Shown here: positions 1 to 8,265 of the stretch, one piece after another
Layout: each line of letters opens with the position of its first letter
How positions within the stretch are numbered: the first letter of the stretch is position 1
Assembly: GCA_041394265.1 (NCBI GenBank)
Contig: JAWKIO010000005.1
Span: forward strand, 806,001 to 870,000
Reading direction: 5' to 3'
Source: Acidimicrobiales bacterium
Lineage (GTDB): Bacteria; Actinomycetota; Acidimicrobiia; Acidimicrobiales; SZUA-35
Length of the DNA: 64,000 nt
Program-made: the position numbers and the translations under genes
Notes under the pieces: generated by a model
Told to the model about the DNA's origin: nothing
What the model saw: only the letters and a program-made list of their open reading frames with translations
Databases searched by the model: none

Positions 1-672
1 GGAGACGAGATAGCTGTTCGACACCCGACCGTCGGACTCGACCCACCAGACGCGTTGCGCGGTGTTGGAATAGACGATGCGGCGACCACTGCCGGAATTG
101 GCCGGCAGCGGCTCGAACACCGGAGGTGGCGCCACTGGCGCTGCGGTTCCCGTGGCGGTGACGTACTCGGGGGATTCACTGAAGCCGAGCAGCAGTTTGG
201 TTCGACTCAAACCGCCGTCGACCAGTCCGAGCCAGTACGCATAGCCCGCCTCGTCGGGCTCTCGGCCGAGCACGTTCGAGTAGATGACGTGCACGAAGGC
301 GGCGTTGTCGAGATCGCCGTAGGTCGAGGTCCACTCGGGAGAGGCCATGAACTCGCGAGCGACGCTCGTGAGGGGTGTTCCCGCCACGTAGACATCGACC
401 CAATAGTCGAACCCCGCCTGGTCGGGGGAGCGCCCAAAGACGGCGCCGTAGAGCCGTTCGACACTGCCCCGCACGCCGGGATCGTCAGCCGGATCGACCG
501 GCTCGTCGCCCACGGGAGCGGCCGGTGCCTCGGGGCTGGTCGTGTCGGCTGCCGTCGTGTCGGGTGCCGTCGTGTCGGTCTGGGCACCAGCGGGCGTCAC
601 GGTGAGTGTGACGGCACACAGCAACGCCGCGAGCAGCGCGATTGGTCCTCCGAGTCTGCTTCTCCTACGCAA
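1..672 (-). CDS. Secreted DUF4214 protein, 3' part cut by window edge
   Basis: The visible 224 codons begin with a basic, then hydrophobic signal peptide ending near AGAQ, followed by a Thr/Pro/Glu-rich stretch. Two DUF4214-type units follow, each with the family's L/I-Y-x-x-V-(L/F)-G-R-x-P-D-x-x-G-x-x-Y-W core. DUF4214 is found in secreted or surface bacterial proteins of unclear function. I chose TTG at 672 because AGGAAGG lies seven bases upstream; a GTG at 690 is the alternative. The reading frame runs off the left edge with the residues after the second unit (VWWVESDGRVSNSYLVS) still open. A second DUF4214 protein lies at 21196-21837. Confidence 0.8.
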   Translation of the reverse strand, partial: MRRRSRLGGPIALLAALLCAVTLTVTPAGAQTDTTAPDTTAADTTSPEAPAAPVGDEPVDPADDPGVRGSVERLYGAVFGRSPDQAGFDYWVDVYVAGTPLTSVAREFMASPEWTSTYGDLDNAAFVHVIYSNVLGREPDEAGYAYWLGLVDGGLSRTKLLLGFSESPEYVTATGTAAPVAPPPVFEPLPANSGSGRRIVYSNTAQRVWWVESDGRVSNSYLVS

Positions 673-786
673 CCGGCGTCCTTCCTTCACTGCGGCGCCC
701 TGCCATCGTGAGGATGGCACATCGTTCGTCTTCGATGATGCCACCGGATGTGGCCGGGTCCGCGCATTCAGGCGAATGAGGCGAGT

Positions 787-792
787 TAGCAT
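787..792 (+). promoter_or_regulatory. Candidate -10 box (TAGCAT) of ktrB
   Basis: TAGCAT ends nine bases before the ATG at 802 and there is no Shine-Dalgarno sequence, so the transcript is probably leaderless. Confidence 0.4.
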
Positions 793-801
793 CGTCGTTT
801 C

Positions 802-2166
802 ATGGCGATCCTTCCGGCGCGGTCACGCTTTCATTGGCAGACGACTCACCCGGGTCAGTTGGTCATCATCGGCTTCTCGGTGCTGATCGCCACCGGCACC
901 CTGTTGTTGCGCCTTCCCTTCGCCCACGAGACGACCGCTCCCCAGGTCTCACTCTTCGATGCCTTCTTCACTTCGGTCTCGGCGACCACCGTCACGGGAC
1001 TGGCCGTCGTCGACACCGGCGCCACGTTCTCCCGCTTCGGGGAGCTGGTCATCCTCACGATGATCCAGATCGGCGGCCTCGGGATCATGACGCTCGCCTC
1101 GCTGGCCACGGTCTTCCTCAGCCGTCGCCTCGGCATCAAGCGGGGACTGCTGGCCGGCACCGAGATCGGTCTCGGCGATTTCGGCGAACTCCGTCCGGTG
1201 ATTCGTGCCATCTTTCGGTACACGCTGGCATTCGAGGGCCTGGCCGCCGCCACGCTCAGCATTCGCTTCATCCTCGAGGATGAACACACGATCGGCGGCT
1301 CGATCTACCTCGGGGTGTTCCACGCCATCTCGGCGTTCAACAACGCCGGCTTCTCGGTTCTCGGCGGTGGACTGGAGCGCTACGTCACCGACCCCTGGGT
1401 CAACGTGATCGTCTCGATCGCGATCATCTCCGGCGGCCTGGGTTTTCCCGTCGCCACGGAACTGTCACACCATTTCCGTCAGCCTCGTCAGTGGTCGCTC
1501 CACACCAAGGTGACCATCGTGGCGACCACGCTGCTGATCGTCGGGGGCACGGTGGCCATCCTCGCGATCGAGTGGACCAACCCCGCCACCATGGGCAACC
1601 TCTCGGTGCCGCAGAAGGTGCTCTCCAGCTTCTTCCAGTCGGTCACCACCCGCACCGCCGGCTTCAACACGGTGCCGATCGGAGCCCTTCGCGGCGGCTC
1701 GATCCTGCTGATGCTGCTCCTGATGATGATCGGGGCCAGCAGCGCCTCGACCGGTGGCGGTATCAAGACCTCGACCTTTGCCGTCGTCGTGTGGACCTCC
1801 ATCGCCGAGTTCCGAGGTGACACCGAAGTCAACCTGTTCCATCGTCGGCTGTCGTCGTCGCTCCAGCGTCAAGCGCTGGCGCTCGTGATCGCCGCCCTCG
1901 GCACGGTCGGCACCGCCACCTTCCTGCTCTCGCTGTCACAGCCGAAATTGACCCTGCAGTCGTTGCTCTTCGAGGCGGCGTCGGCCTTCGGCACCGTCGG
2001 CCTTTCGACCGGCATCACCACCGAACTCAACACCTTCAGCCGGCTGCTGATCATGGCGCTCATGTTCATCGGCCGTGTCGGCCCTGTCACCTTCGGCACG
2101 GCCATTCTGTTCCGCAGCCGCCCCCACATGTTCCGCTACCCCGAGGAAAAGCTCCTCGTCGGCTGA
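802..2166 (+). CDS. ktrB: TrkH/KtrB-family potassium channel subunit
   Basis: This 454-residue membrane protein is the pore subunit of a Ktr/Trk potassium uptake system. All four pore-loop glycine motifs are visible: TVTGL (about 63-67), FNNAGF (about 180), TRTAGF (about 283-288) and GTVGL (about 397-401), each followed by the hydrophobic helices expected of the superfamily. The length fits KtrB better than the longer TrkH. The cytoplasmic gating partner follows 55 bases downstream on the same strand, so the two are likely co-transcribed. The start has no ribosome binding site but is preceded by a TAGCAT -10-like box, consistent with leaderless initiation. Confidence 0.93.
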   Translation: MAILPARSRFHWQTTHPGQLVIIGFSVLIATGTLLLRLPFAHETTAPQVSLFDAFFTSVSATTVTGLAVVDTGATFSRFGELVILTMIQIGGLGIMTLASLATVFLSRRLGIKRGLLAGTEIGLGDFGELRPVIRAIFRYTLAFEGLAAATLSIRFILEDEHTIGGSIYLGVFHAISAFNNAGFSVLGGGLERYVTDPWVNVIVSIAIISGGLGFPVATELSHHFRQPRQWSLHTKVTIVATTLLIVGGTVAILAIEWTNPATMGNLSVPQKVLSSFFQSVTTRTAGFNTVPIGALRGGSILLMLLLMMIGASSASTGGGIKTSTFAVVVWTSIAEFRGDTEVNLFHRRLSSSLQRQALALVIAALGTVGTATFLLSLSQPKLTLQSLLFEAASAFGTVGLSTGITTELNTFSRLLIMALMFIGRVGPVTFGTAILFRSRPHMFRYPEEKLLVG

Positions 2167-2221
2167 GCGGTAGCCAGCCGCTCGGCCACCTCCCCCATCA
2201 CGTCGCTCGAAGGAGCTCTCC

Positions 2222-2929
2222 GTGTCACGCAATCTCCGCCAGATCCTCACCGGGCAAGAGTCCGAACCCCAGACCCTGCTGGCATCCTCGGTGCTCGTCA
2301 TCGGCCTCGGCCGCTTCGGTTCCTCGCTCGCCGAGACGCTCGTCGAGCTCGGCACCGAGGTGATGGCCATCGACCTCGACGCCACCCTCGTCCAGGAGTG
2401 GTCGACCCGTCTGACCCACGTGCGCGAGGCCGACGCCACCAACCCCAAAGTGCTCCGACAACTCGGTGCCACCGAGTTCGACGTTGCGGTGGTGGCCATC
2501 GGCACCGGCATCGAGGCGTCGATCCTCACGACGGCGGCGCTGGCCGATGTCGGGGTGAAGAACATCTGGGCGAAGGCGATTCGCGACGACCACGGCAGCA
2601 TCCTCGAACGGGTCGGCGCCAACCACGTCATCTACCCGGAGAAGCAGATGGGCATTCGGGTCGCCCATGCGGTTTCGGGCCAGGTCATCGACTACTTCCA
2701 GCTCGACGAGGGCTTCGTACTCGCCGAGGTGCGGCCGCCTGCCGAGTTGATCGGCCTGTCGCTGCGCGACGCTCACATTCGCGAGAAGTACGGGGTCACG
2801 ATCGTGTGCGTCAAACCCGAGGGGATGGGGTTCACCTACGCCACGCCGGAAACCGAGATCCAGGCCGGCGACATCTTGGTGATCGCGGGCGAGGTCGCCG
2901 AAACCGAGAAGTTCGCAGCTCTCCCCTAG
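2222..2929 (+). CDS. ktrA: TrkA/KtrA RCK-domain potassium channel regulator
   Basis: A soluble 235-residue protein with an N-terminal RCK/Rossmann domain (GLGRFGSSLAE near residue 28, then the acidic IDLD strand end near 50) that binds nucleotide, and a C-terminal RCK_C domain from about residue 155. In the family it forms an octameric ring that gates KtrB in response to nucleotide binding. The start is GTG with GAAGGAG about nine bases upstream. It lies directly after the pore gene and shares its strand. The single RCK_N plus RCK_C arrangement is the KtrA type, not the doubled TrkA of enterobacteria. Confidence 0.92.
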   Translation: MSRNLRQILTGQESEPQTLLASSVLVIGLGRFGSSLAETLVELGTEVMAIDLDATLVQEWSTRLTHVREADATNPKVLRQLGATEFDVAVVAIGTGIEASILTTAALADVGVKNIWAKAIRDDHGSILERVGANHVIYPEKQMGIRVAHAVSGQVIDYFQLDEGFVLAEVRPPAELIGLSLRDAHIREKYGVTIVCVKPEGMGFTYATPETEIQAGDILVIAGEVAETEKFAALP

Positions 2930-2935
2930 CCCGCC

Positions 2936-3421
2936 ATGGAGGGGATCGCCGGCCTGTTGGCCGTCACTTTGGCCGCCACGTTCGTGGTTGCGGCCGTGCT
3001 CAAGCTCCGCGACCGGCGAGGTACGACCGACGACTTCGCCTCGCTCGGCCTACCGAGACCGGCGACCCTCGCCGCCCTGGTGCCACTGGCCGAACTGGCG
3101 GTCGCACTGATGCTCGTCGTCGCCCCCGGGTGGGGAGCCGTCGCTGCGTTCGTGCTCCTGGCGGCCTTCACCACGGTGCTGATCGGGGTGATCCGGGCGG
3201 GTCGAGTGGTGTCCTGCGCGTGCTTCGGCGGCGGCAACTCCGAACCGGTCGACATCGGCCACGTGGTACGCAACGCCGTGTTGATGGTGTGGGCGCTACC
3301 GGTCCTCGGCGTCGATCGGATCGCTCGACCGAGTGGGACCGAGACCGTGGTGGGACTCGCTCTGATCATTGGGCCGGCAGCGGTGCTGGCATGGTGGCGA
3401 GCCCGGCGTCGGTCAGGATGA
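2936..3421 (+). CDS. MauE/DoxX-like four-helix membrane protein
   Basis: A 161-residue protein with four predicted transmembrane segments and the pattern of the MauE family: a K-x-R motif after the first helix and a CACFGGG motif (about residue 98) before the third. MauE-like proteins act in, or resemble, quinone-linked disulfide chemistry of the DsbD/VKOR kind, but the substrate cannot be read here. It starts seven bases after ktrA, so it is probably in the same operon, though no link to potassium transport is known. The two cysteines make a redox role plausible. Confidence 0.72.
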   Translation: MEGIAGLLAVTLAATFVVAAVLKLRDRRGTTDDFASLGLPRPATLAALVPLAELAVALMLVVAPGWGAVAAFVLLAAFTTVLIGVIRAGRVVSCACFGGGNSEPVDIGHVVRNAVLMVWALPVLGVDRIARPSGTETVVGLALIIGPAAVLAWWRARRRSG

Positions 3422-3427
3422 GAAGGG

Positions 3428-4384
3428 CTACCAGGTGACGTCGCCGCATCCGTCGTGGGTGTGCGGCTCCACCTGAAACGTGCCGTGGGCGATGCCGTAC
3501 TGGCGCTGGAGGAGATCTCGGGCCTGATCGAGCACGCTGTGGGCGTCGCACCCGTCGCCGGTCATGAGGTGAGCCGAGGCGGCATCCATCTCGGAGGTGA
3601 GCGTCCACACGTGGAGATCGTGAACGTCGATCACGCCCTCGATCGCACCGAGATCGGCCGCAAGCGCAGCGAGGTCGACGTCGGCCGGGGCCGCCTGGAG
3701 CAGCACCCGCACCGACGAGCGTCCGAGCCGCCACGTACGGGGCAGGATCCACACGCCGATCAAGGCGGCGACGACCGGATCGATCCAGGTCCAACCGAAC
3801 AGCTCGAGCAGCACCGCGGCGAGGATCACCCCGACGGATCCGACGGTGTCGGCCAGCACCTCGAGATAGGCACCCTCGACGTTCAGCGACTCCTTCGAAC
3901 CTTCTCGCAGCAGCAGGAACGCCACGATGTTGGCGGCCAGGCCGAGGACGGCGACGATCATCATCGGCACCCCGAGCACCTCGGGCTCGCCGAACAGGCG
4001 GCGCACCGCCTCGATCAACACCCAGATCGCAACACCGAACAGCAGGAGTGCGTTGACGAAGGCAGCGAGGATCTCGAGCCGGTAGAGGCCGAAGGTGTGG
4101 GACGAGTCGTGGGCATCGCCACCGTGGCCGTTCGACTGGCCCTCGGCATGACGATCGGCATGGCGGGAAGCCAGTTGGATCGCGGCCAGCGCCATCCCGA
4201 TACCGATGACATCGGTGAGCATGTGCCCGGCATCGGACAGCAACGCCAGCGAGTTGGTCATGATCCCGGCGACGGCCTCGACGACGAAGAAGGCCGCGAT
4301 CACGCAGAAGGCGGCGGTGAGCCTGCCGCGATGGCGTTCGCCGGCCCGGGCCAGACCGGTGCCGTGATCGTGGTCATGACCCAT
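3428..4384 (-). CDS. Cation diffusion facilitator family metal exporter
   Basis: A 318-residue CDF exporter that trades a divalent metal, usually zinc, for protons. It opens with a histidine-rich MGHDHDHG segment and has six transmembrane helices, with the metal site residues HMLTD in helix 2 and EVLAD in helix 5, where the second site has Glu in place of the usual His. A C-terminal cytoplasmic domain (DVHDLHVWTLTSE) follows, then a His-rich tail. The ATG at 4384 overlaps the TGA of a possible 8-codon leader ORF. The gene is convergent with the MauE-like gene and divergent from metY. Confidence 0.9.
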   Translation of the reverse strand: MGHDHDHGTGLARAGERHRGRLTAAFCVIAAFFVVEAVAGIMTNSLALLSDAGHMLTDVIGIGMALAAIQLASRHADRHAEGQSNGHGGDAHDSSHTFGLYRLEILAAFVNALLLFGVAIWVLIEAVRRLFGEPEVLGVPMMIVAVLGLAANIVAFLLLREGSKESLNVEGAYLEVLADTVGSVGVILAAVLLELFGWTWIDPVVAALIGVWILPRTWRLGRSSVRVLLQAAPADVDLAALAADLGAIEGVIDVHDLHVWTLTSEMDAASAHLMTGDGCDAHSVLDQARDLLQRQYGIAHGTFQVEPHTHDGCGDVTW

Positions 4385-4410
4385 CAGTCGGACTGGCCGT
4401 TGCGGTGCAT
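4384..4410 (-). CDS. Possible 8-codon leader ORF (MHRNGQSD) before the CDF gene
   Basis: ATG at 4410 opens nine codons ending in TGA at 4386-4384, and that TGA shares its A with the ATG of the CDF gene (TGATG). TACCGT ends seven bases before this ATG, the spacing of a leaderless start, whereas the CDF start itself has no clear ribosome binding site. The simplest reading is translation of the micro-ORF followed by re-initiation at the exporter. This is inferred from sequence only; the peptide resembles nothing known to me. Confidence 0.4.
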   Translation of the reverse strand: MHRNGQSD

Positions 4411-4417
4411 GCCGACG

Positions 4418-4423
4418 ACGGTA
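4418..4423 (-). promoter_or_regulatory. Candidate -10 box (TACCGT) for the CDF leader ORF
   Basis: TACCGT on the minus strand ends seven bases before the leader ATG at 4410. An AT-rich patch at about 4436-4465, unusual here, lies just upstream and may hold the rest of this promoter and that of the divergent metY. Confidence 0.4.
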
Positions 4424-4504
4424 CCAGGACCCTCCATCAATTCTCATTCATTCCCAATATTTGCCCAGTCGCCCTCCCCACTGCGTCGTGCCAAGATGCT
4501 GACC

Positions 4505-5794
4505 ATGTCGAACCGCACCTGGGGCTTCCGAACACGAGCACTGCACGCCGGCGGCCAACCCGACGCGGCGACCGGCGCTCGGGCGGTGCCGATCTATCAG
4601 TCGACGAGCTTCGTGTTCGAAGACACCGCCGACGCCGCCGACCTGTTCGCGCTCCAGAAGTACGGCACGATCTACTCCCGCATCTCGAATCCGACGGTCG
4701 CCGCGTTCGAGGAACGCATCGCCTCGCTCGAGGGGGCGATCGGCGCGGTCGCAACATCGAGCGGTCAGGCGGCGGAGTTCATGGCGATCACCACGCTGGC
4801 CGGCGCCGGCGACCACATCGTCGCCGCCGCCAGCATCTACGGCGGCTCGTACACGCTGATGGCCACCACCCTCGCCCGGTTGGGCATCGAAACAACCTTC
4901 GTCCCCAACACCGAGCCCGAGTCGTTCGCCGCCGCCATCCGCCCCGAGACGAAGCTCATCTACACCGAGATCATCGGCAATCCGACCGGCGCCGTCGCCG
5001 ACCTCGAAGCGCTGGCCGACGTCGCCCACGCCGCCAATCTGCCGCTCGTCGTCGATTCGACCTTCGCGACCCCGTACCTGTGCCGGCCGATGGAATGGGG
5101 CGCCGACATCGTCGTCCACTCGGCTACCAAGTTCCTCGGTGGGCACGGCACGAGCATTGGCGGCGTGGTCGCCGAGGCCGGCCGTTTCGACTGGGCGTCG
5201 GGCCGGTTCCCCCGCTTCACCGAACCCGTCCCCACCTACAACGGTCTGCAATGGGCCGGGAACTTCGGCGAGTACGCGTTCTGCACCGCGCTGCGGTCCG
5301 AGCAGTTGCGAGACGTCGGCGCGTGCCTGTCGCCGTTCAACGCGTTCATGCTGCTGCAGGGCATCGAGACCCTCCCCCACCGGATGGACGCCCACGTCGC
5401 CAACGCCCGCGAGGTGTCGTCATGGTTGGTCGACCACCCACTGGTCACATGGGTCAACCATGCCGACCTCCCCGACTCGCCCTACCGCTCGCTGGCGGCG
5501 AAGTACCTACCGAAGGGAGCCGGGGCCATCTTCACGTTCGGCGTCAAGGGCGGCCGCCGATCCGGGAGGCGCTTCATCGAGGCACTCGAACTGGTGAGCC
5601 ACCTGGCCAACGTCGGCGACGCCCGCACGCTCGTCATCCACCCCGCCAGCACCACGCATCAGCAGATGACCGAGGAACAGCTGACCGCCGCCGGCGTCGG
5701 CCCCGACATGATCCGCCTGTCGGTCGGCCTCGAAGACCTCGATGACATCCTCTGGGACCTCGACCAGGCACTCGTCGCCTCACAGGTCGACTGA
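4505..5794 (+). CDS. metY: O-acetylhomoserine sulfhydrylase (Cys/Met metabolism PLP enzyme)
   Basis: A 429-residue cytosolic PLP enzyme that makes homocysteine from O-acetylhomoserine and sulfide. The cystathionine gamma-synthase fold is clear: YSRISNPT near the N-terminus, the aspartate strand VVDSTFATPYL, and the PLP lysine in SATKFLGGHGT. The insertion between them and the C-terminal HPASTTHQQM and RLSVGLEDLDDI motifs are typical of MetY rather than the shorter MetB/MetC. Two in-frame ATGs (4496 and 4505) are possible; I prefer MSNRTWGF at 4505, which matches the family N-terminus. A CoA-binding protein follows after 60 bases. Confidence 0.9.
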   Translation: MSNRTWGFRTRALHAGGQPDAATGARAVPIYQSTSFVFEDTADAADLFALQKYGTIYSRISNPTVAAFEERIASLEGAIGAVATSSGQAAEFMAITTLAGAGDHIVAAASIYGGSYTLMATTLARLGIETTFVPNTEPESFAAAIRPETKLIYTEIIGNPTGAVADLEALADVAHAANLPLVVDSTFATPYLCRPMEWGADIVVHSATKFLGGHGTSIGGVVAEAGRFDWASGRFPRFTEPVPTYNGLQWAGNFGEYAFCTALRSEQLRDVGACLSPFNAFMLLQGIETLPHRMDAHVANAREVSSWLVDHPLVTWVNHADLPDSPYRSLAAKYLPKGAGAIFTFGVKGGRRSGRRFIEALELVSHLANVGDARTLVIHPASTTHQQMTEEQLTAAGVGPDMIRLSVGLEDLDDILWDLDQALVASQVD

Positions 5795-5854
5795 CCCCGA
5801 CTCCCTGCACCTCAAGCTCCGCCACCTGCACCCCATCACGAACGGACGCCCACC

Positions 5855-6352
5855 ATGGCAACAGCACACACCGAAATCGAGGGTTGGAACCCTCCGTCGG
5901 CCCGCTCGATCAAGGAGCTTCTCGACCGCACTCGTTCCATTGCCATCGTCGGTGCGTCGGCCAACCCGTCACGAGCGTCCAACTTCGTGATCACCTACCT
6001 CAAGGGTTGCTCGTCGGACTTCGACCTCTACCCGGTCAACCCGACCACCGACGAGATCAACGGCTTGACCTGCTACCCATCGCTCGCCGACCTCCCGGTC
6101 GTGCCCGACATCGTCGACGTGTTCCGTGCCCCGGCCGACTGCCCGGGTGTCGCTCGCGAAGCGGTCGAGCTCGGGGCGAAGGCATTGTGGCTCCAGCTCG
6201 GGATCTGGAGCGAGGAGGCGGCGGCGATCGCCCTCGAGGGCGGACTCGACCTGGTCATGGACAAGTGCGTCAAGATCGAACACGCCCGATTCCACGGCGG
6301 GCTCCACCTGGCCGGCTTCGACACCGGCGTCATCTCCAGCCGCCGCGCCTGA
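5855..6352 (+). CDS. CoA-binding domain protein (YccU-like)
   Basis: A 165-residue single-domain Rossmann protein of the CoA_binding_2 family. It shows IAIVGASANPSRAS near residue 30, the nucleotide-binding glycine segment, then VDVFRAPADCPGVAREAVELGAK-type helices and the family ending MDKCVKIEHARF. Members bind CoA and often sit next to O-acetylhomoserine sulfhydrylase genes, as here, 60 bases after metY on the same strand. The pairing suggests a role in sulfur amino-acid metabolism, but the reaction is unknown. Confidence 0.85.
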   Translation: MATAHTEIEGWNPPSARSIKELLDRTRSIAIVGASANPSRASNFVITYLKGCSSDFDLYPVNPTTDEINGLTCYPSLADLPVVPDIVDVFRAPADCPGVAREAVELGAKALWLQLGIWSEEAAAIALEGGLDLVMDKCVKIEHARFHGGLHLAGFDTGVISSRRA

Positions 6353-6429
6353 CCCAAGAACCCCAGCAACTTTGGCGAGTTGACACCTCTGAGCGGCATC
6401 AACTCTCCAAAGTTGCGGTGGGTTTTGGG
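6353..6429 (+). repeat. Long imperfect palindrome downstream of the CoA-binding gene
   Basis: The core is CAACTTTGGCGAGTTGA (6367-6383) facing TCAACTCTCCAAAGTTG (6399-6415), 17 bases with one mismatch around a 15-base loop. Weaker pairing extends outwards (CCCAAGAACCC with GGGTTTTGGG). It can act as a hairpin terminator for metY and its partner. The right flank GCGGTGGGTTT resembles a segment inside the repeats at 24862 and 25686, so it may be a relative of that family. Confidence 0.65.
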
Positions 6430-6482
6430 AGGGGCAGCAGGGGCAGGGTCCGATCGAGCCTGATTCACGATTGACTGTCCGG

Positions 6483-6785
6483 ATGCGCGCGCCTCTCGTT
6501 CGTACCAGTTTCGCCGTGATCGCTCTCACCTTTGGCCTGGGCGCCTGTGGCGATCCCGACGTCACCCGAGACGACCTGGTCACCATGCTCACCGAGCGAG
6601 GCGGCGAGAACCCGGGCGACATCACCGACGAGCAGGCGAACTGTGTCGCCGACGTCATCTTCGCCGACGGCGCCTACTCCCAAAGCCAACTGAACGAGGC
6701 GTCGCGCAACCCGTCGGAGGTCGAGGGCTTCCAGGACGACATCGACGCCGCCATTGCCGACTGCGGCATCGGCGGTTCTCGCTGA
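6483..6785 (+). CDS. Small putative lipoprotein
   Basis: A 100-residue protein with a basic start (MRAPLVRTS), a short hydrophobic stretch and the lipobox LGAC at residues 17-20, so it is probably lipid-anchored after signal peptidase II cleavage. The mature part is acidic and carries a second pair of cysteines (NCVADVIF and ADCGIG), which may form a disulfide. It resembles small exported actinobacterial proteins of unknown function. I chose ATG at 6483 because it puts the basic residues directly before the hydrophobic core; TTG at 6471 would add four residues. Confidence 0.7.
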   Translation: MRAPLVRTSFAVIALTFGLGACGDPDVTRDDLVTMLTERGGENPGDITDEQANCVADVIFADGAYSQSQLNEASRNPSEVEGFQDDIDAAIADCGIGGSR

Positions 6786-6829
6786 GCCCCGACTCCTCAG
6801 CAACGCGTGATCTGGGCCGATAGGCCCAG

Positions 6830-7426
6830 GTGAACGAGATCGACGAACGCGCCGTCCACCCCGACATCGCTGCCGACCAGCCCGCGGCCAACCACCGCTC
6901 TGCTGAAGCCGCCACCGGCGACAGCGAGGCGGCACTCGACGGTGCAGCCATGGCGATGTTCGAAGCCCGGCTGGCGGCGATGGGCCGGGCCGAGAAGGAT
7001 CGGATCTCACGCCAGAACATGTGGCTCGCCCACCACTGGTACGACGACTACGCCGAACGGTGTGTCCACGTCGGAAGCCGATGGGTGTGCCGCCGATGCG
7101 CATCGCTCTACCCGCTGGGCATCCTCGTGGCCATCGTGTCGGCCATCGGCCTGGCGCCGTGGCCCGAGTCGATCGATCCGTGGCCGATCTGGCTGCTGTC
7201 GATTCCCGCCACCCTCGCCTATGTCGCCGAAGCCGTCGGGATCGTCCGGTACAACCCGAAGGTGCAGGTGGCGACGACGCTCCTCGCTGCCGTCGCCTTC
7301 GGCCGGGCACTGGGTTATGAGTTCGTGGAACGCTGGAGCCCGGAGTTCTGGGGACCGATCGCCGTGTTCGGCGGGATCTGGTTCATGGCGACGATGATCG
7401 CCGTCACCCGCCGCAAGTTCGAATAG
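6830..7426 (+). CDS. DUF2085-type membrane protein
   Basis: A 198-residue protein with an N-terminal soluble acidic region (about 1-75) and then a C-x15-CRRCASLYPLG segment, recalling the cysteine-rich motif of DUF2085 membrane proteins. About four transmembrane helices follow. The cysteines could bind metal, but this is not shown. The start is GTG at 6830 without a convincing ribosome binding site, and the N-terminal extension is longer than usual for the family, so the true start may lie nearer MAMFEARLAAMG. Function unknown. Confidence 0.65.
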   Translation: MNEIDERAVHPDIAADQPAANHRSAEAATGDSEAALDGAAMAMFEARLAAMGRAEKDRISRQNMWLAHHWYDDYAERCVHVGSRWVCRRCASLYPLGILVAIVSAIGLAPWPESIDPWPIWLLSIPATLAYVAEAVGIVRYNPKVQVATTLLAAVAFGRALGYEFVERWSPEFWGPIAVFGGIWFMATMIAVTRRKFE

Positions 7427-7427
7427 G

Positions 7428-8246
7428 TCACCCGCCGGCGCCGTCGACGATGTCGACAACGGCCGCCCATCCCCGTGCCTCGGGAGGCTCGATCAGGTCG
7501 TCGGCCACCGCAACGGCACCCTCGGTTCCACCCCGCACGGCTACCGCCACACCACAGCGACGCAACATGTCGATGTCATTGTCGCCGTCCCCGACGGCCA
7601 TGACTTCGCGGGGCTGGATCCCACGCGGCTCGCAGTAGGCCAGCACACCCGACCACTTCGTCACGCTGGGCGGGGCGACGACCAGGCCCCAACCGCCGTA
7701 GGTGCGTTCCGGGAACAGCATCAGTTCGGCGCCGTCGTTCGTCAGCTCGGTGGCGAGGCGTGCGAGATCCTCCCGCGGTCGACCAACAACGGAGAATCCG
7801 TAGACCGGCCCTGACGCCACTTCGAGATCGAGATCGCCGGTGCGAGCGATCGGCGCCAGGTAGTCGGCGTGGGCCCGACAGGTCGAAGGCATCGTTGGAA
7901 GGACCACGTCGACGTCGGACTCATCGACGTAGACACAGGGCTCGAATCCGTGGAGGCGAAATCGTTGGAGCACTTCGACCGCAGCGTCGGCGGCGAACGG
8001 TGCGTCGTGGAATCGCGTGCCGTTGCGGAGATCGACACCCATCGCACCATCGAGGACCACTGCGGCGAACGAGCGGCCGACCCGACCCATGTGGTGCTCG
8101 ACGACACGCCGGCGCCGCGATGTCGCCACGATCACCTCGATGCCTCGGCGTTGGAGTTCGTCGACGGCGTTGAGGTGCGCTTCGGGAACGGTCAGGTCGT
8201 GGTCCCAGAACGTGCCGTCGAGGTCAGTCACCACCAGTCGGATCAT
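7428..8246 (-). CDS. HAD-superfamily phosphatase, Cof type
   Basis: A 272-residue cytosolic hydrolase with the HAD catalytic motif DLDGTFWD at residues 8-15, a large C2-type cap in the middle, a conserved lysine segment near SVTKWSGV, and the final acidic motif AVGDGDNDIDML. These place it in the Cof/HAD-IIB branch, which dephosphorylates sugar phosphates or cofactors such as FMN or PLP; the substrate cannot be told from sequence. It starts 19 bases after the end of the F420 oxidoreductase gene on the same strand, so the two may be co-transcribed. Confidence 0.88.
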   Translation of the reverse strand: MIRLVVTDLDGTFWDHDLTVPEAHLNAVDELQRRGIEVIVATSRRRRVVEHHMGRVGRSFAAVVLDGAMGVDLRNGTRFHDAPFAADAAVEVLQRFRLHGFEPCVYVDESDVDVVLPTMPSTCRAHADYLAPIARTGDLDLEVASGPVYGFSVVGRPREDLARLATELTNDGAELMLFPERTYGGWGLVVAPPSVTKWSGVLAYCEPRGIQPREVMAVGDGDNDIDMLRRCGVAVAVRGGTEGAVAVADDLIEPPEARGWAAVVDIVDGAGG

Positions 8247-8265
8247 CTCGCCAGGCTCACATATC

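Noticed and set aside
3455..4504. Long plus-strand open frame ahead of metY that would give a 779-residue fusion
   Set aside because: It is the antisense shadow of the CDF gene, with Asp/Glu/His-rich composition. The MetY family start is at 4505.
4385..4504. Possible SAM riboswitch before metY
   Set aside because: The gap is only 120 bases, partly AT-rich, and shows none of the conserved SAM aptamer helices.
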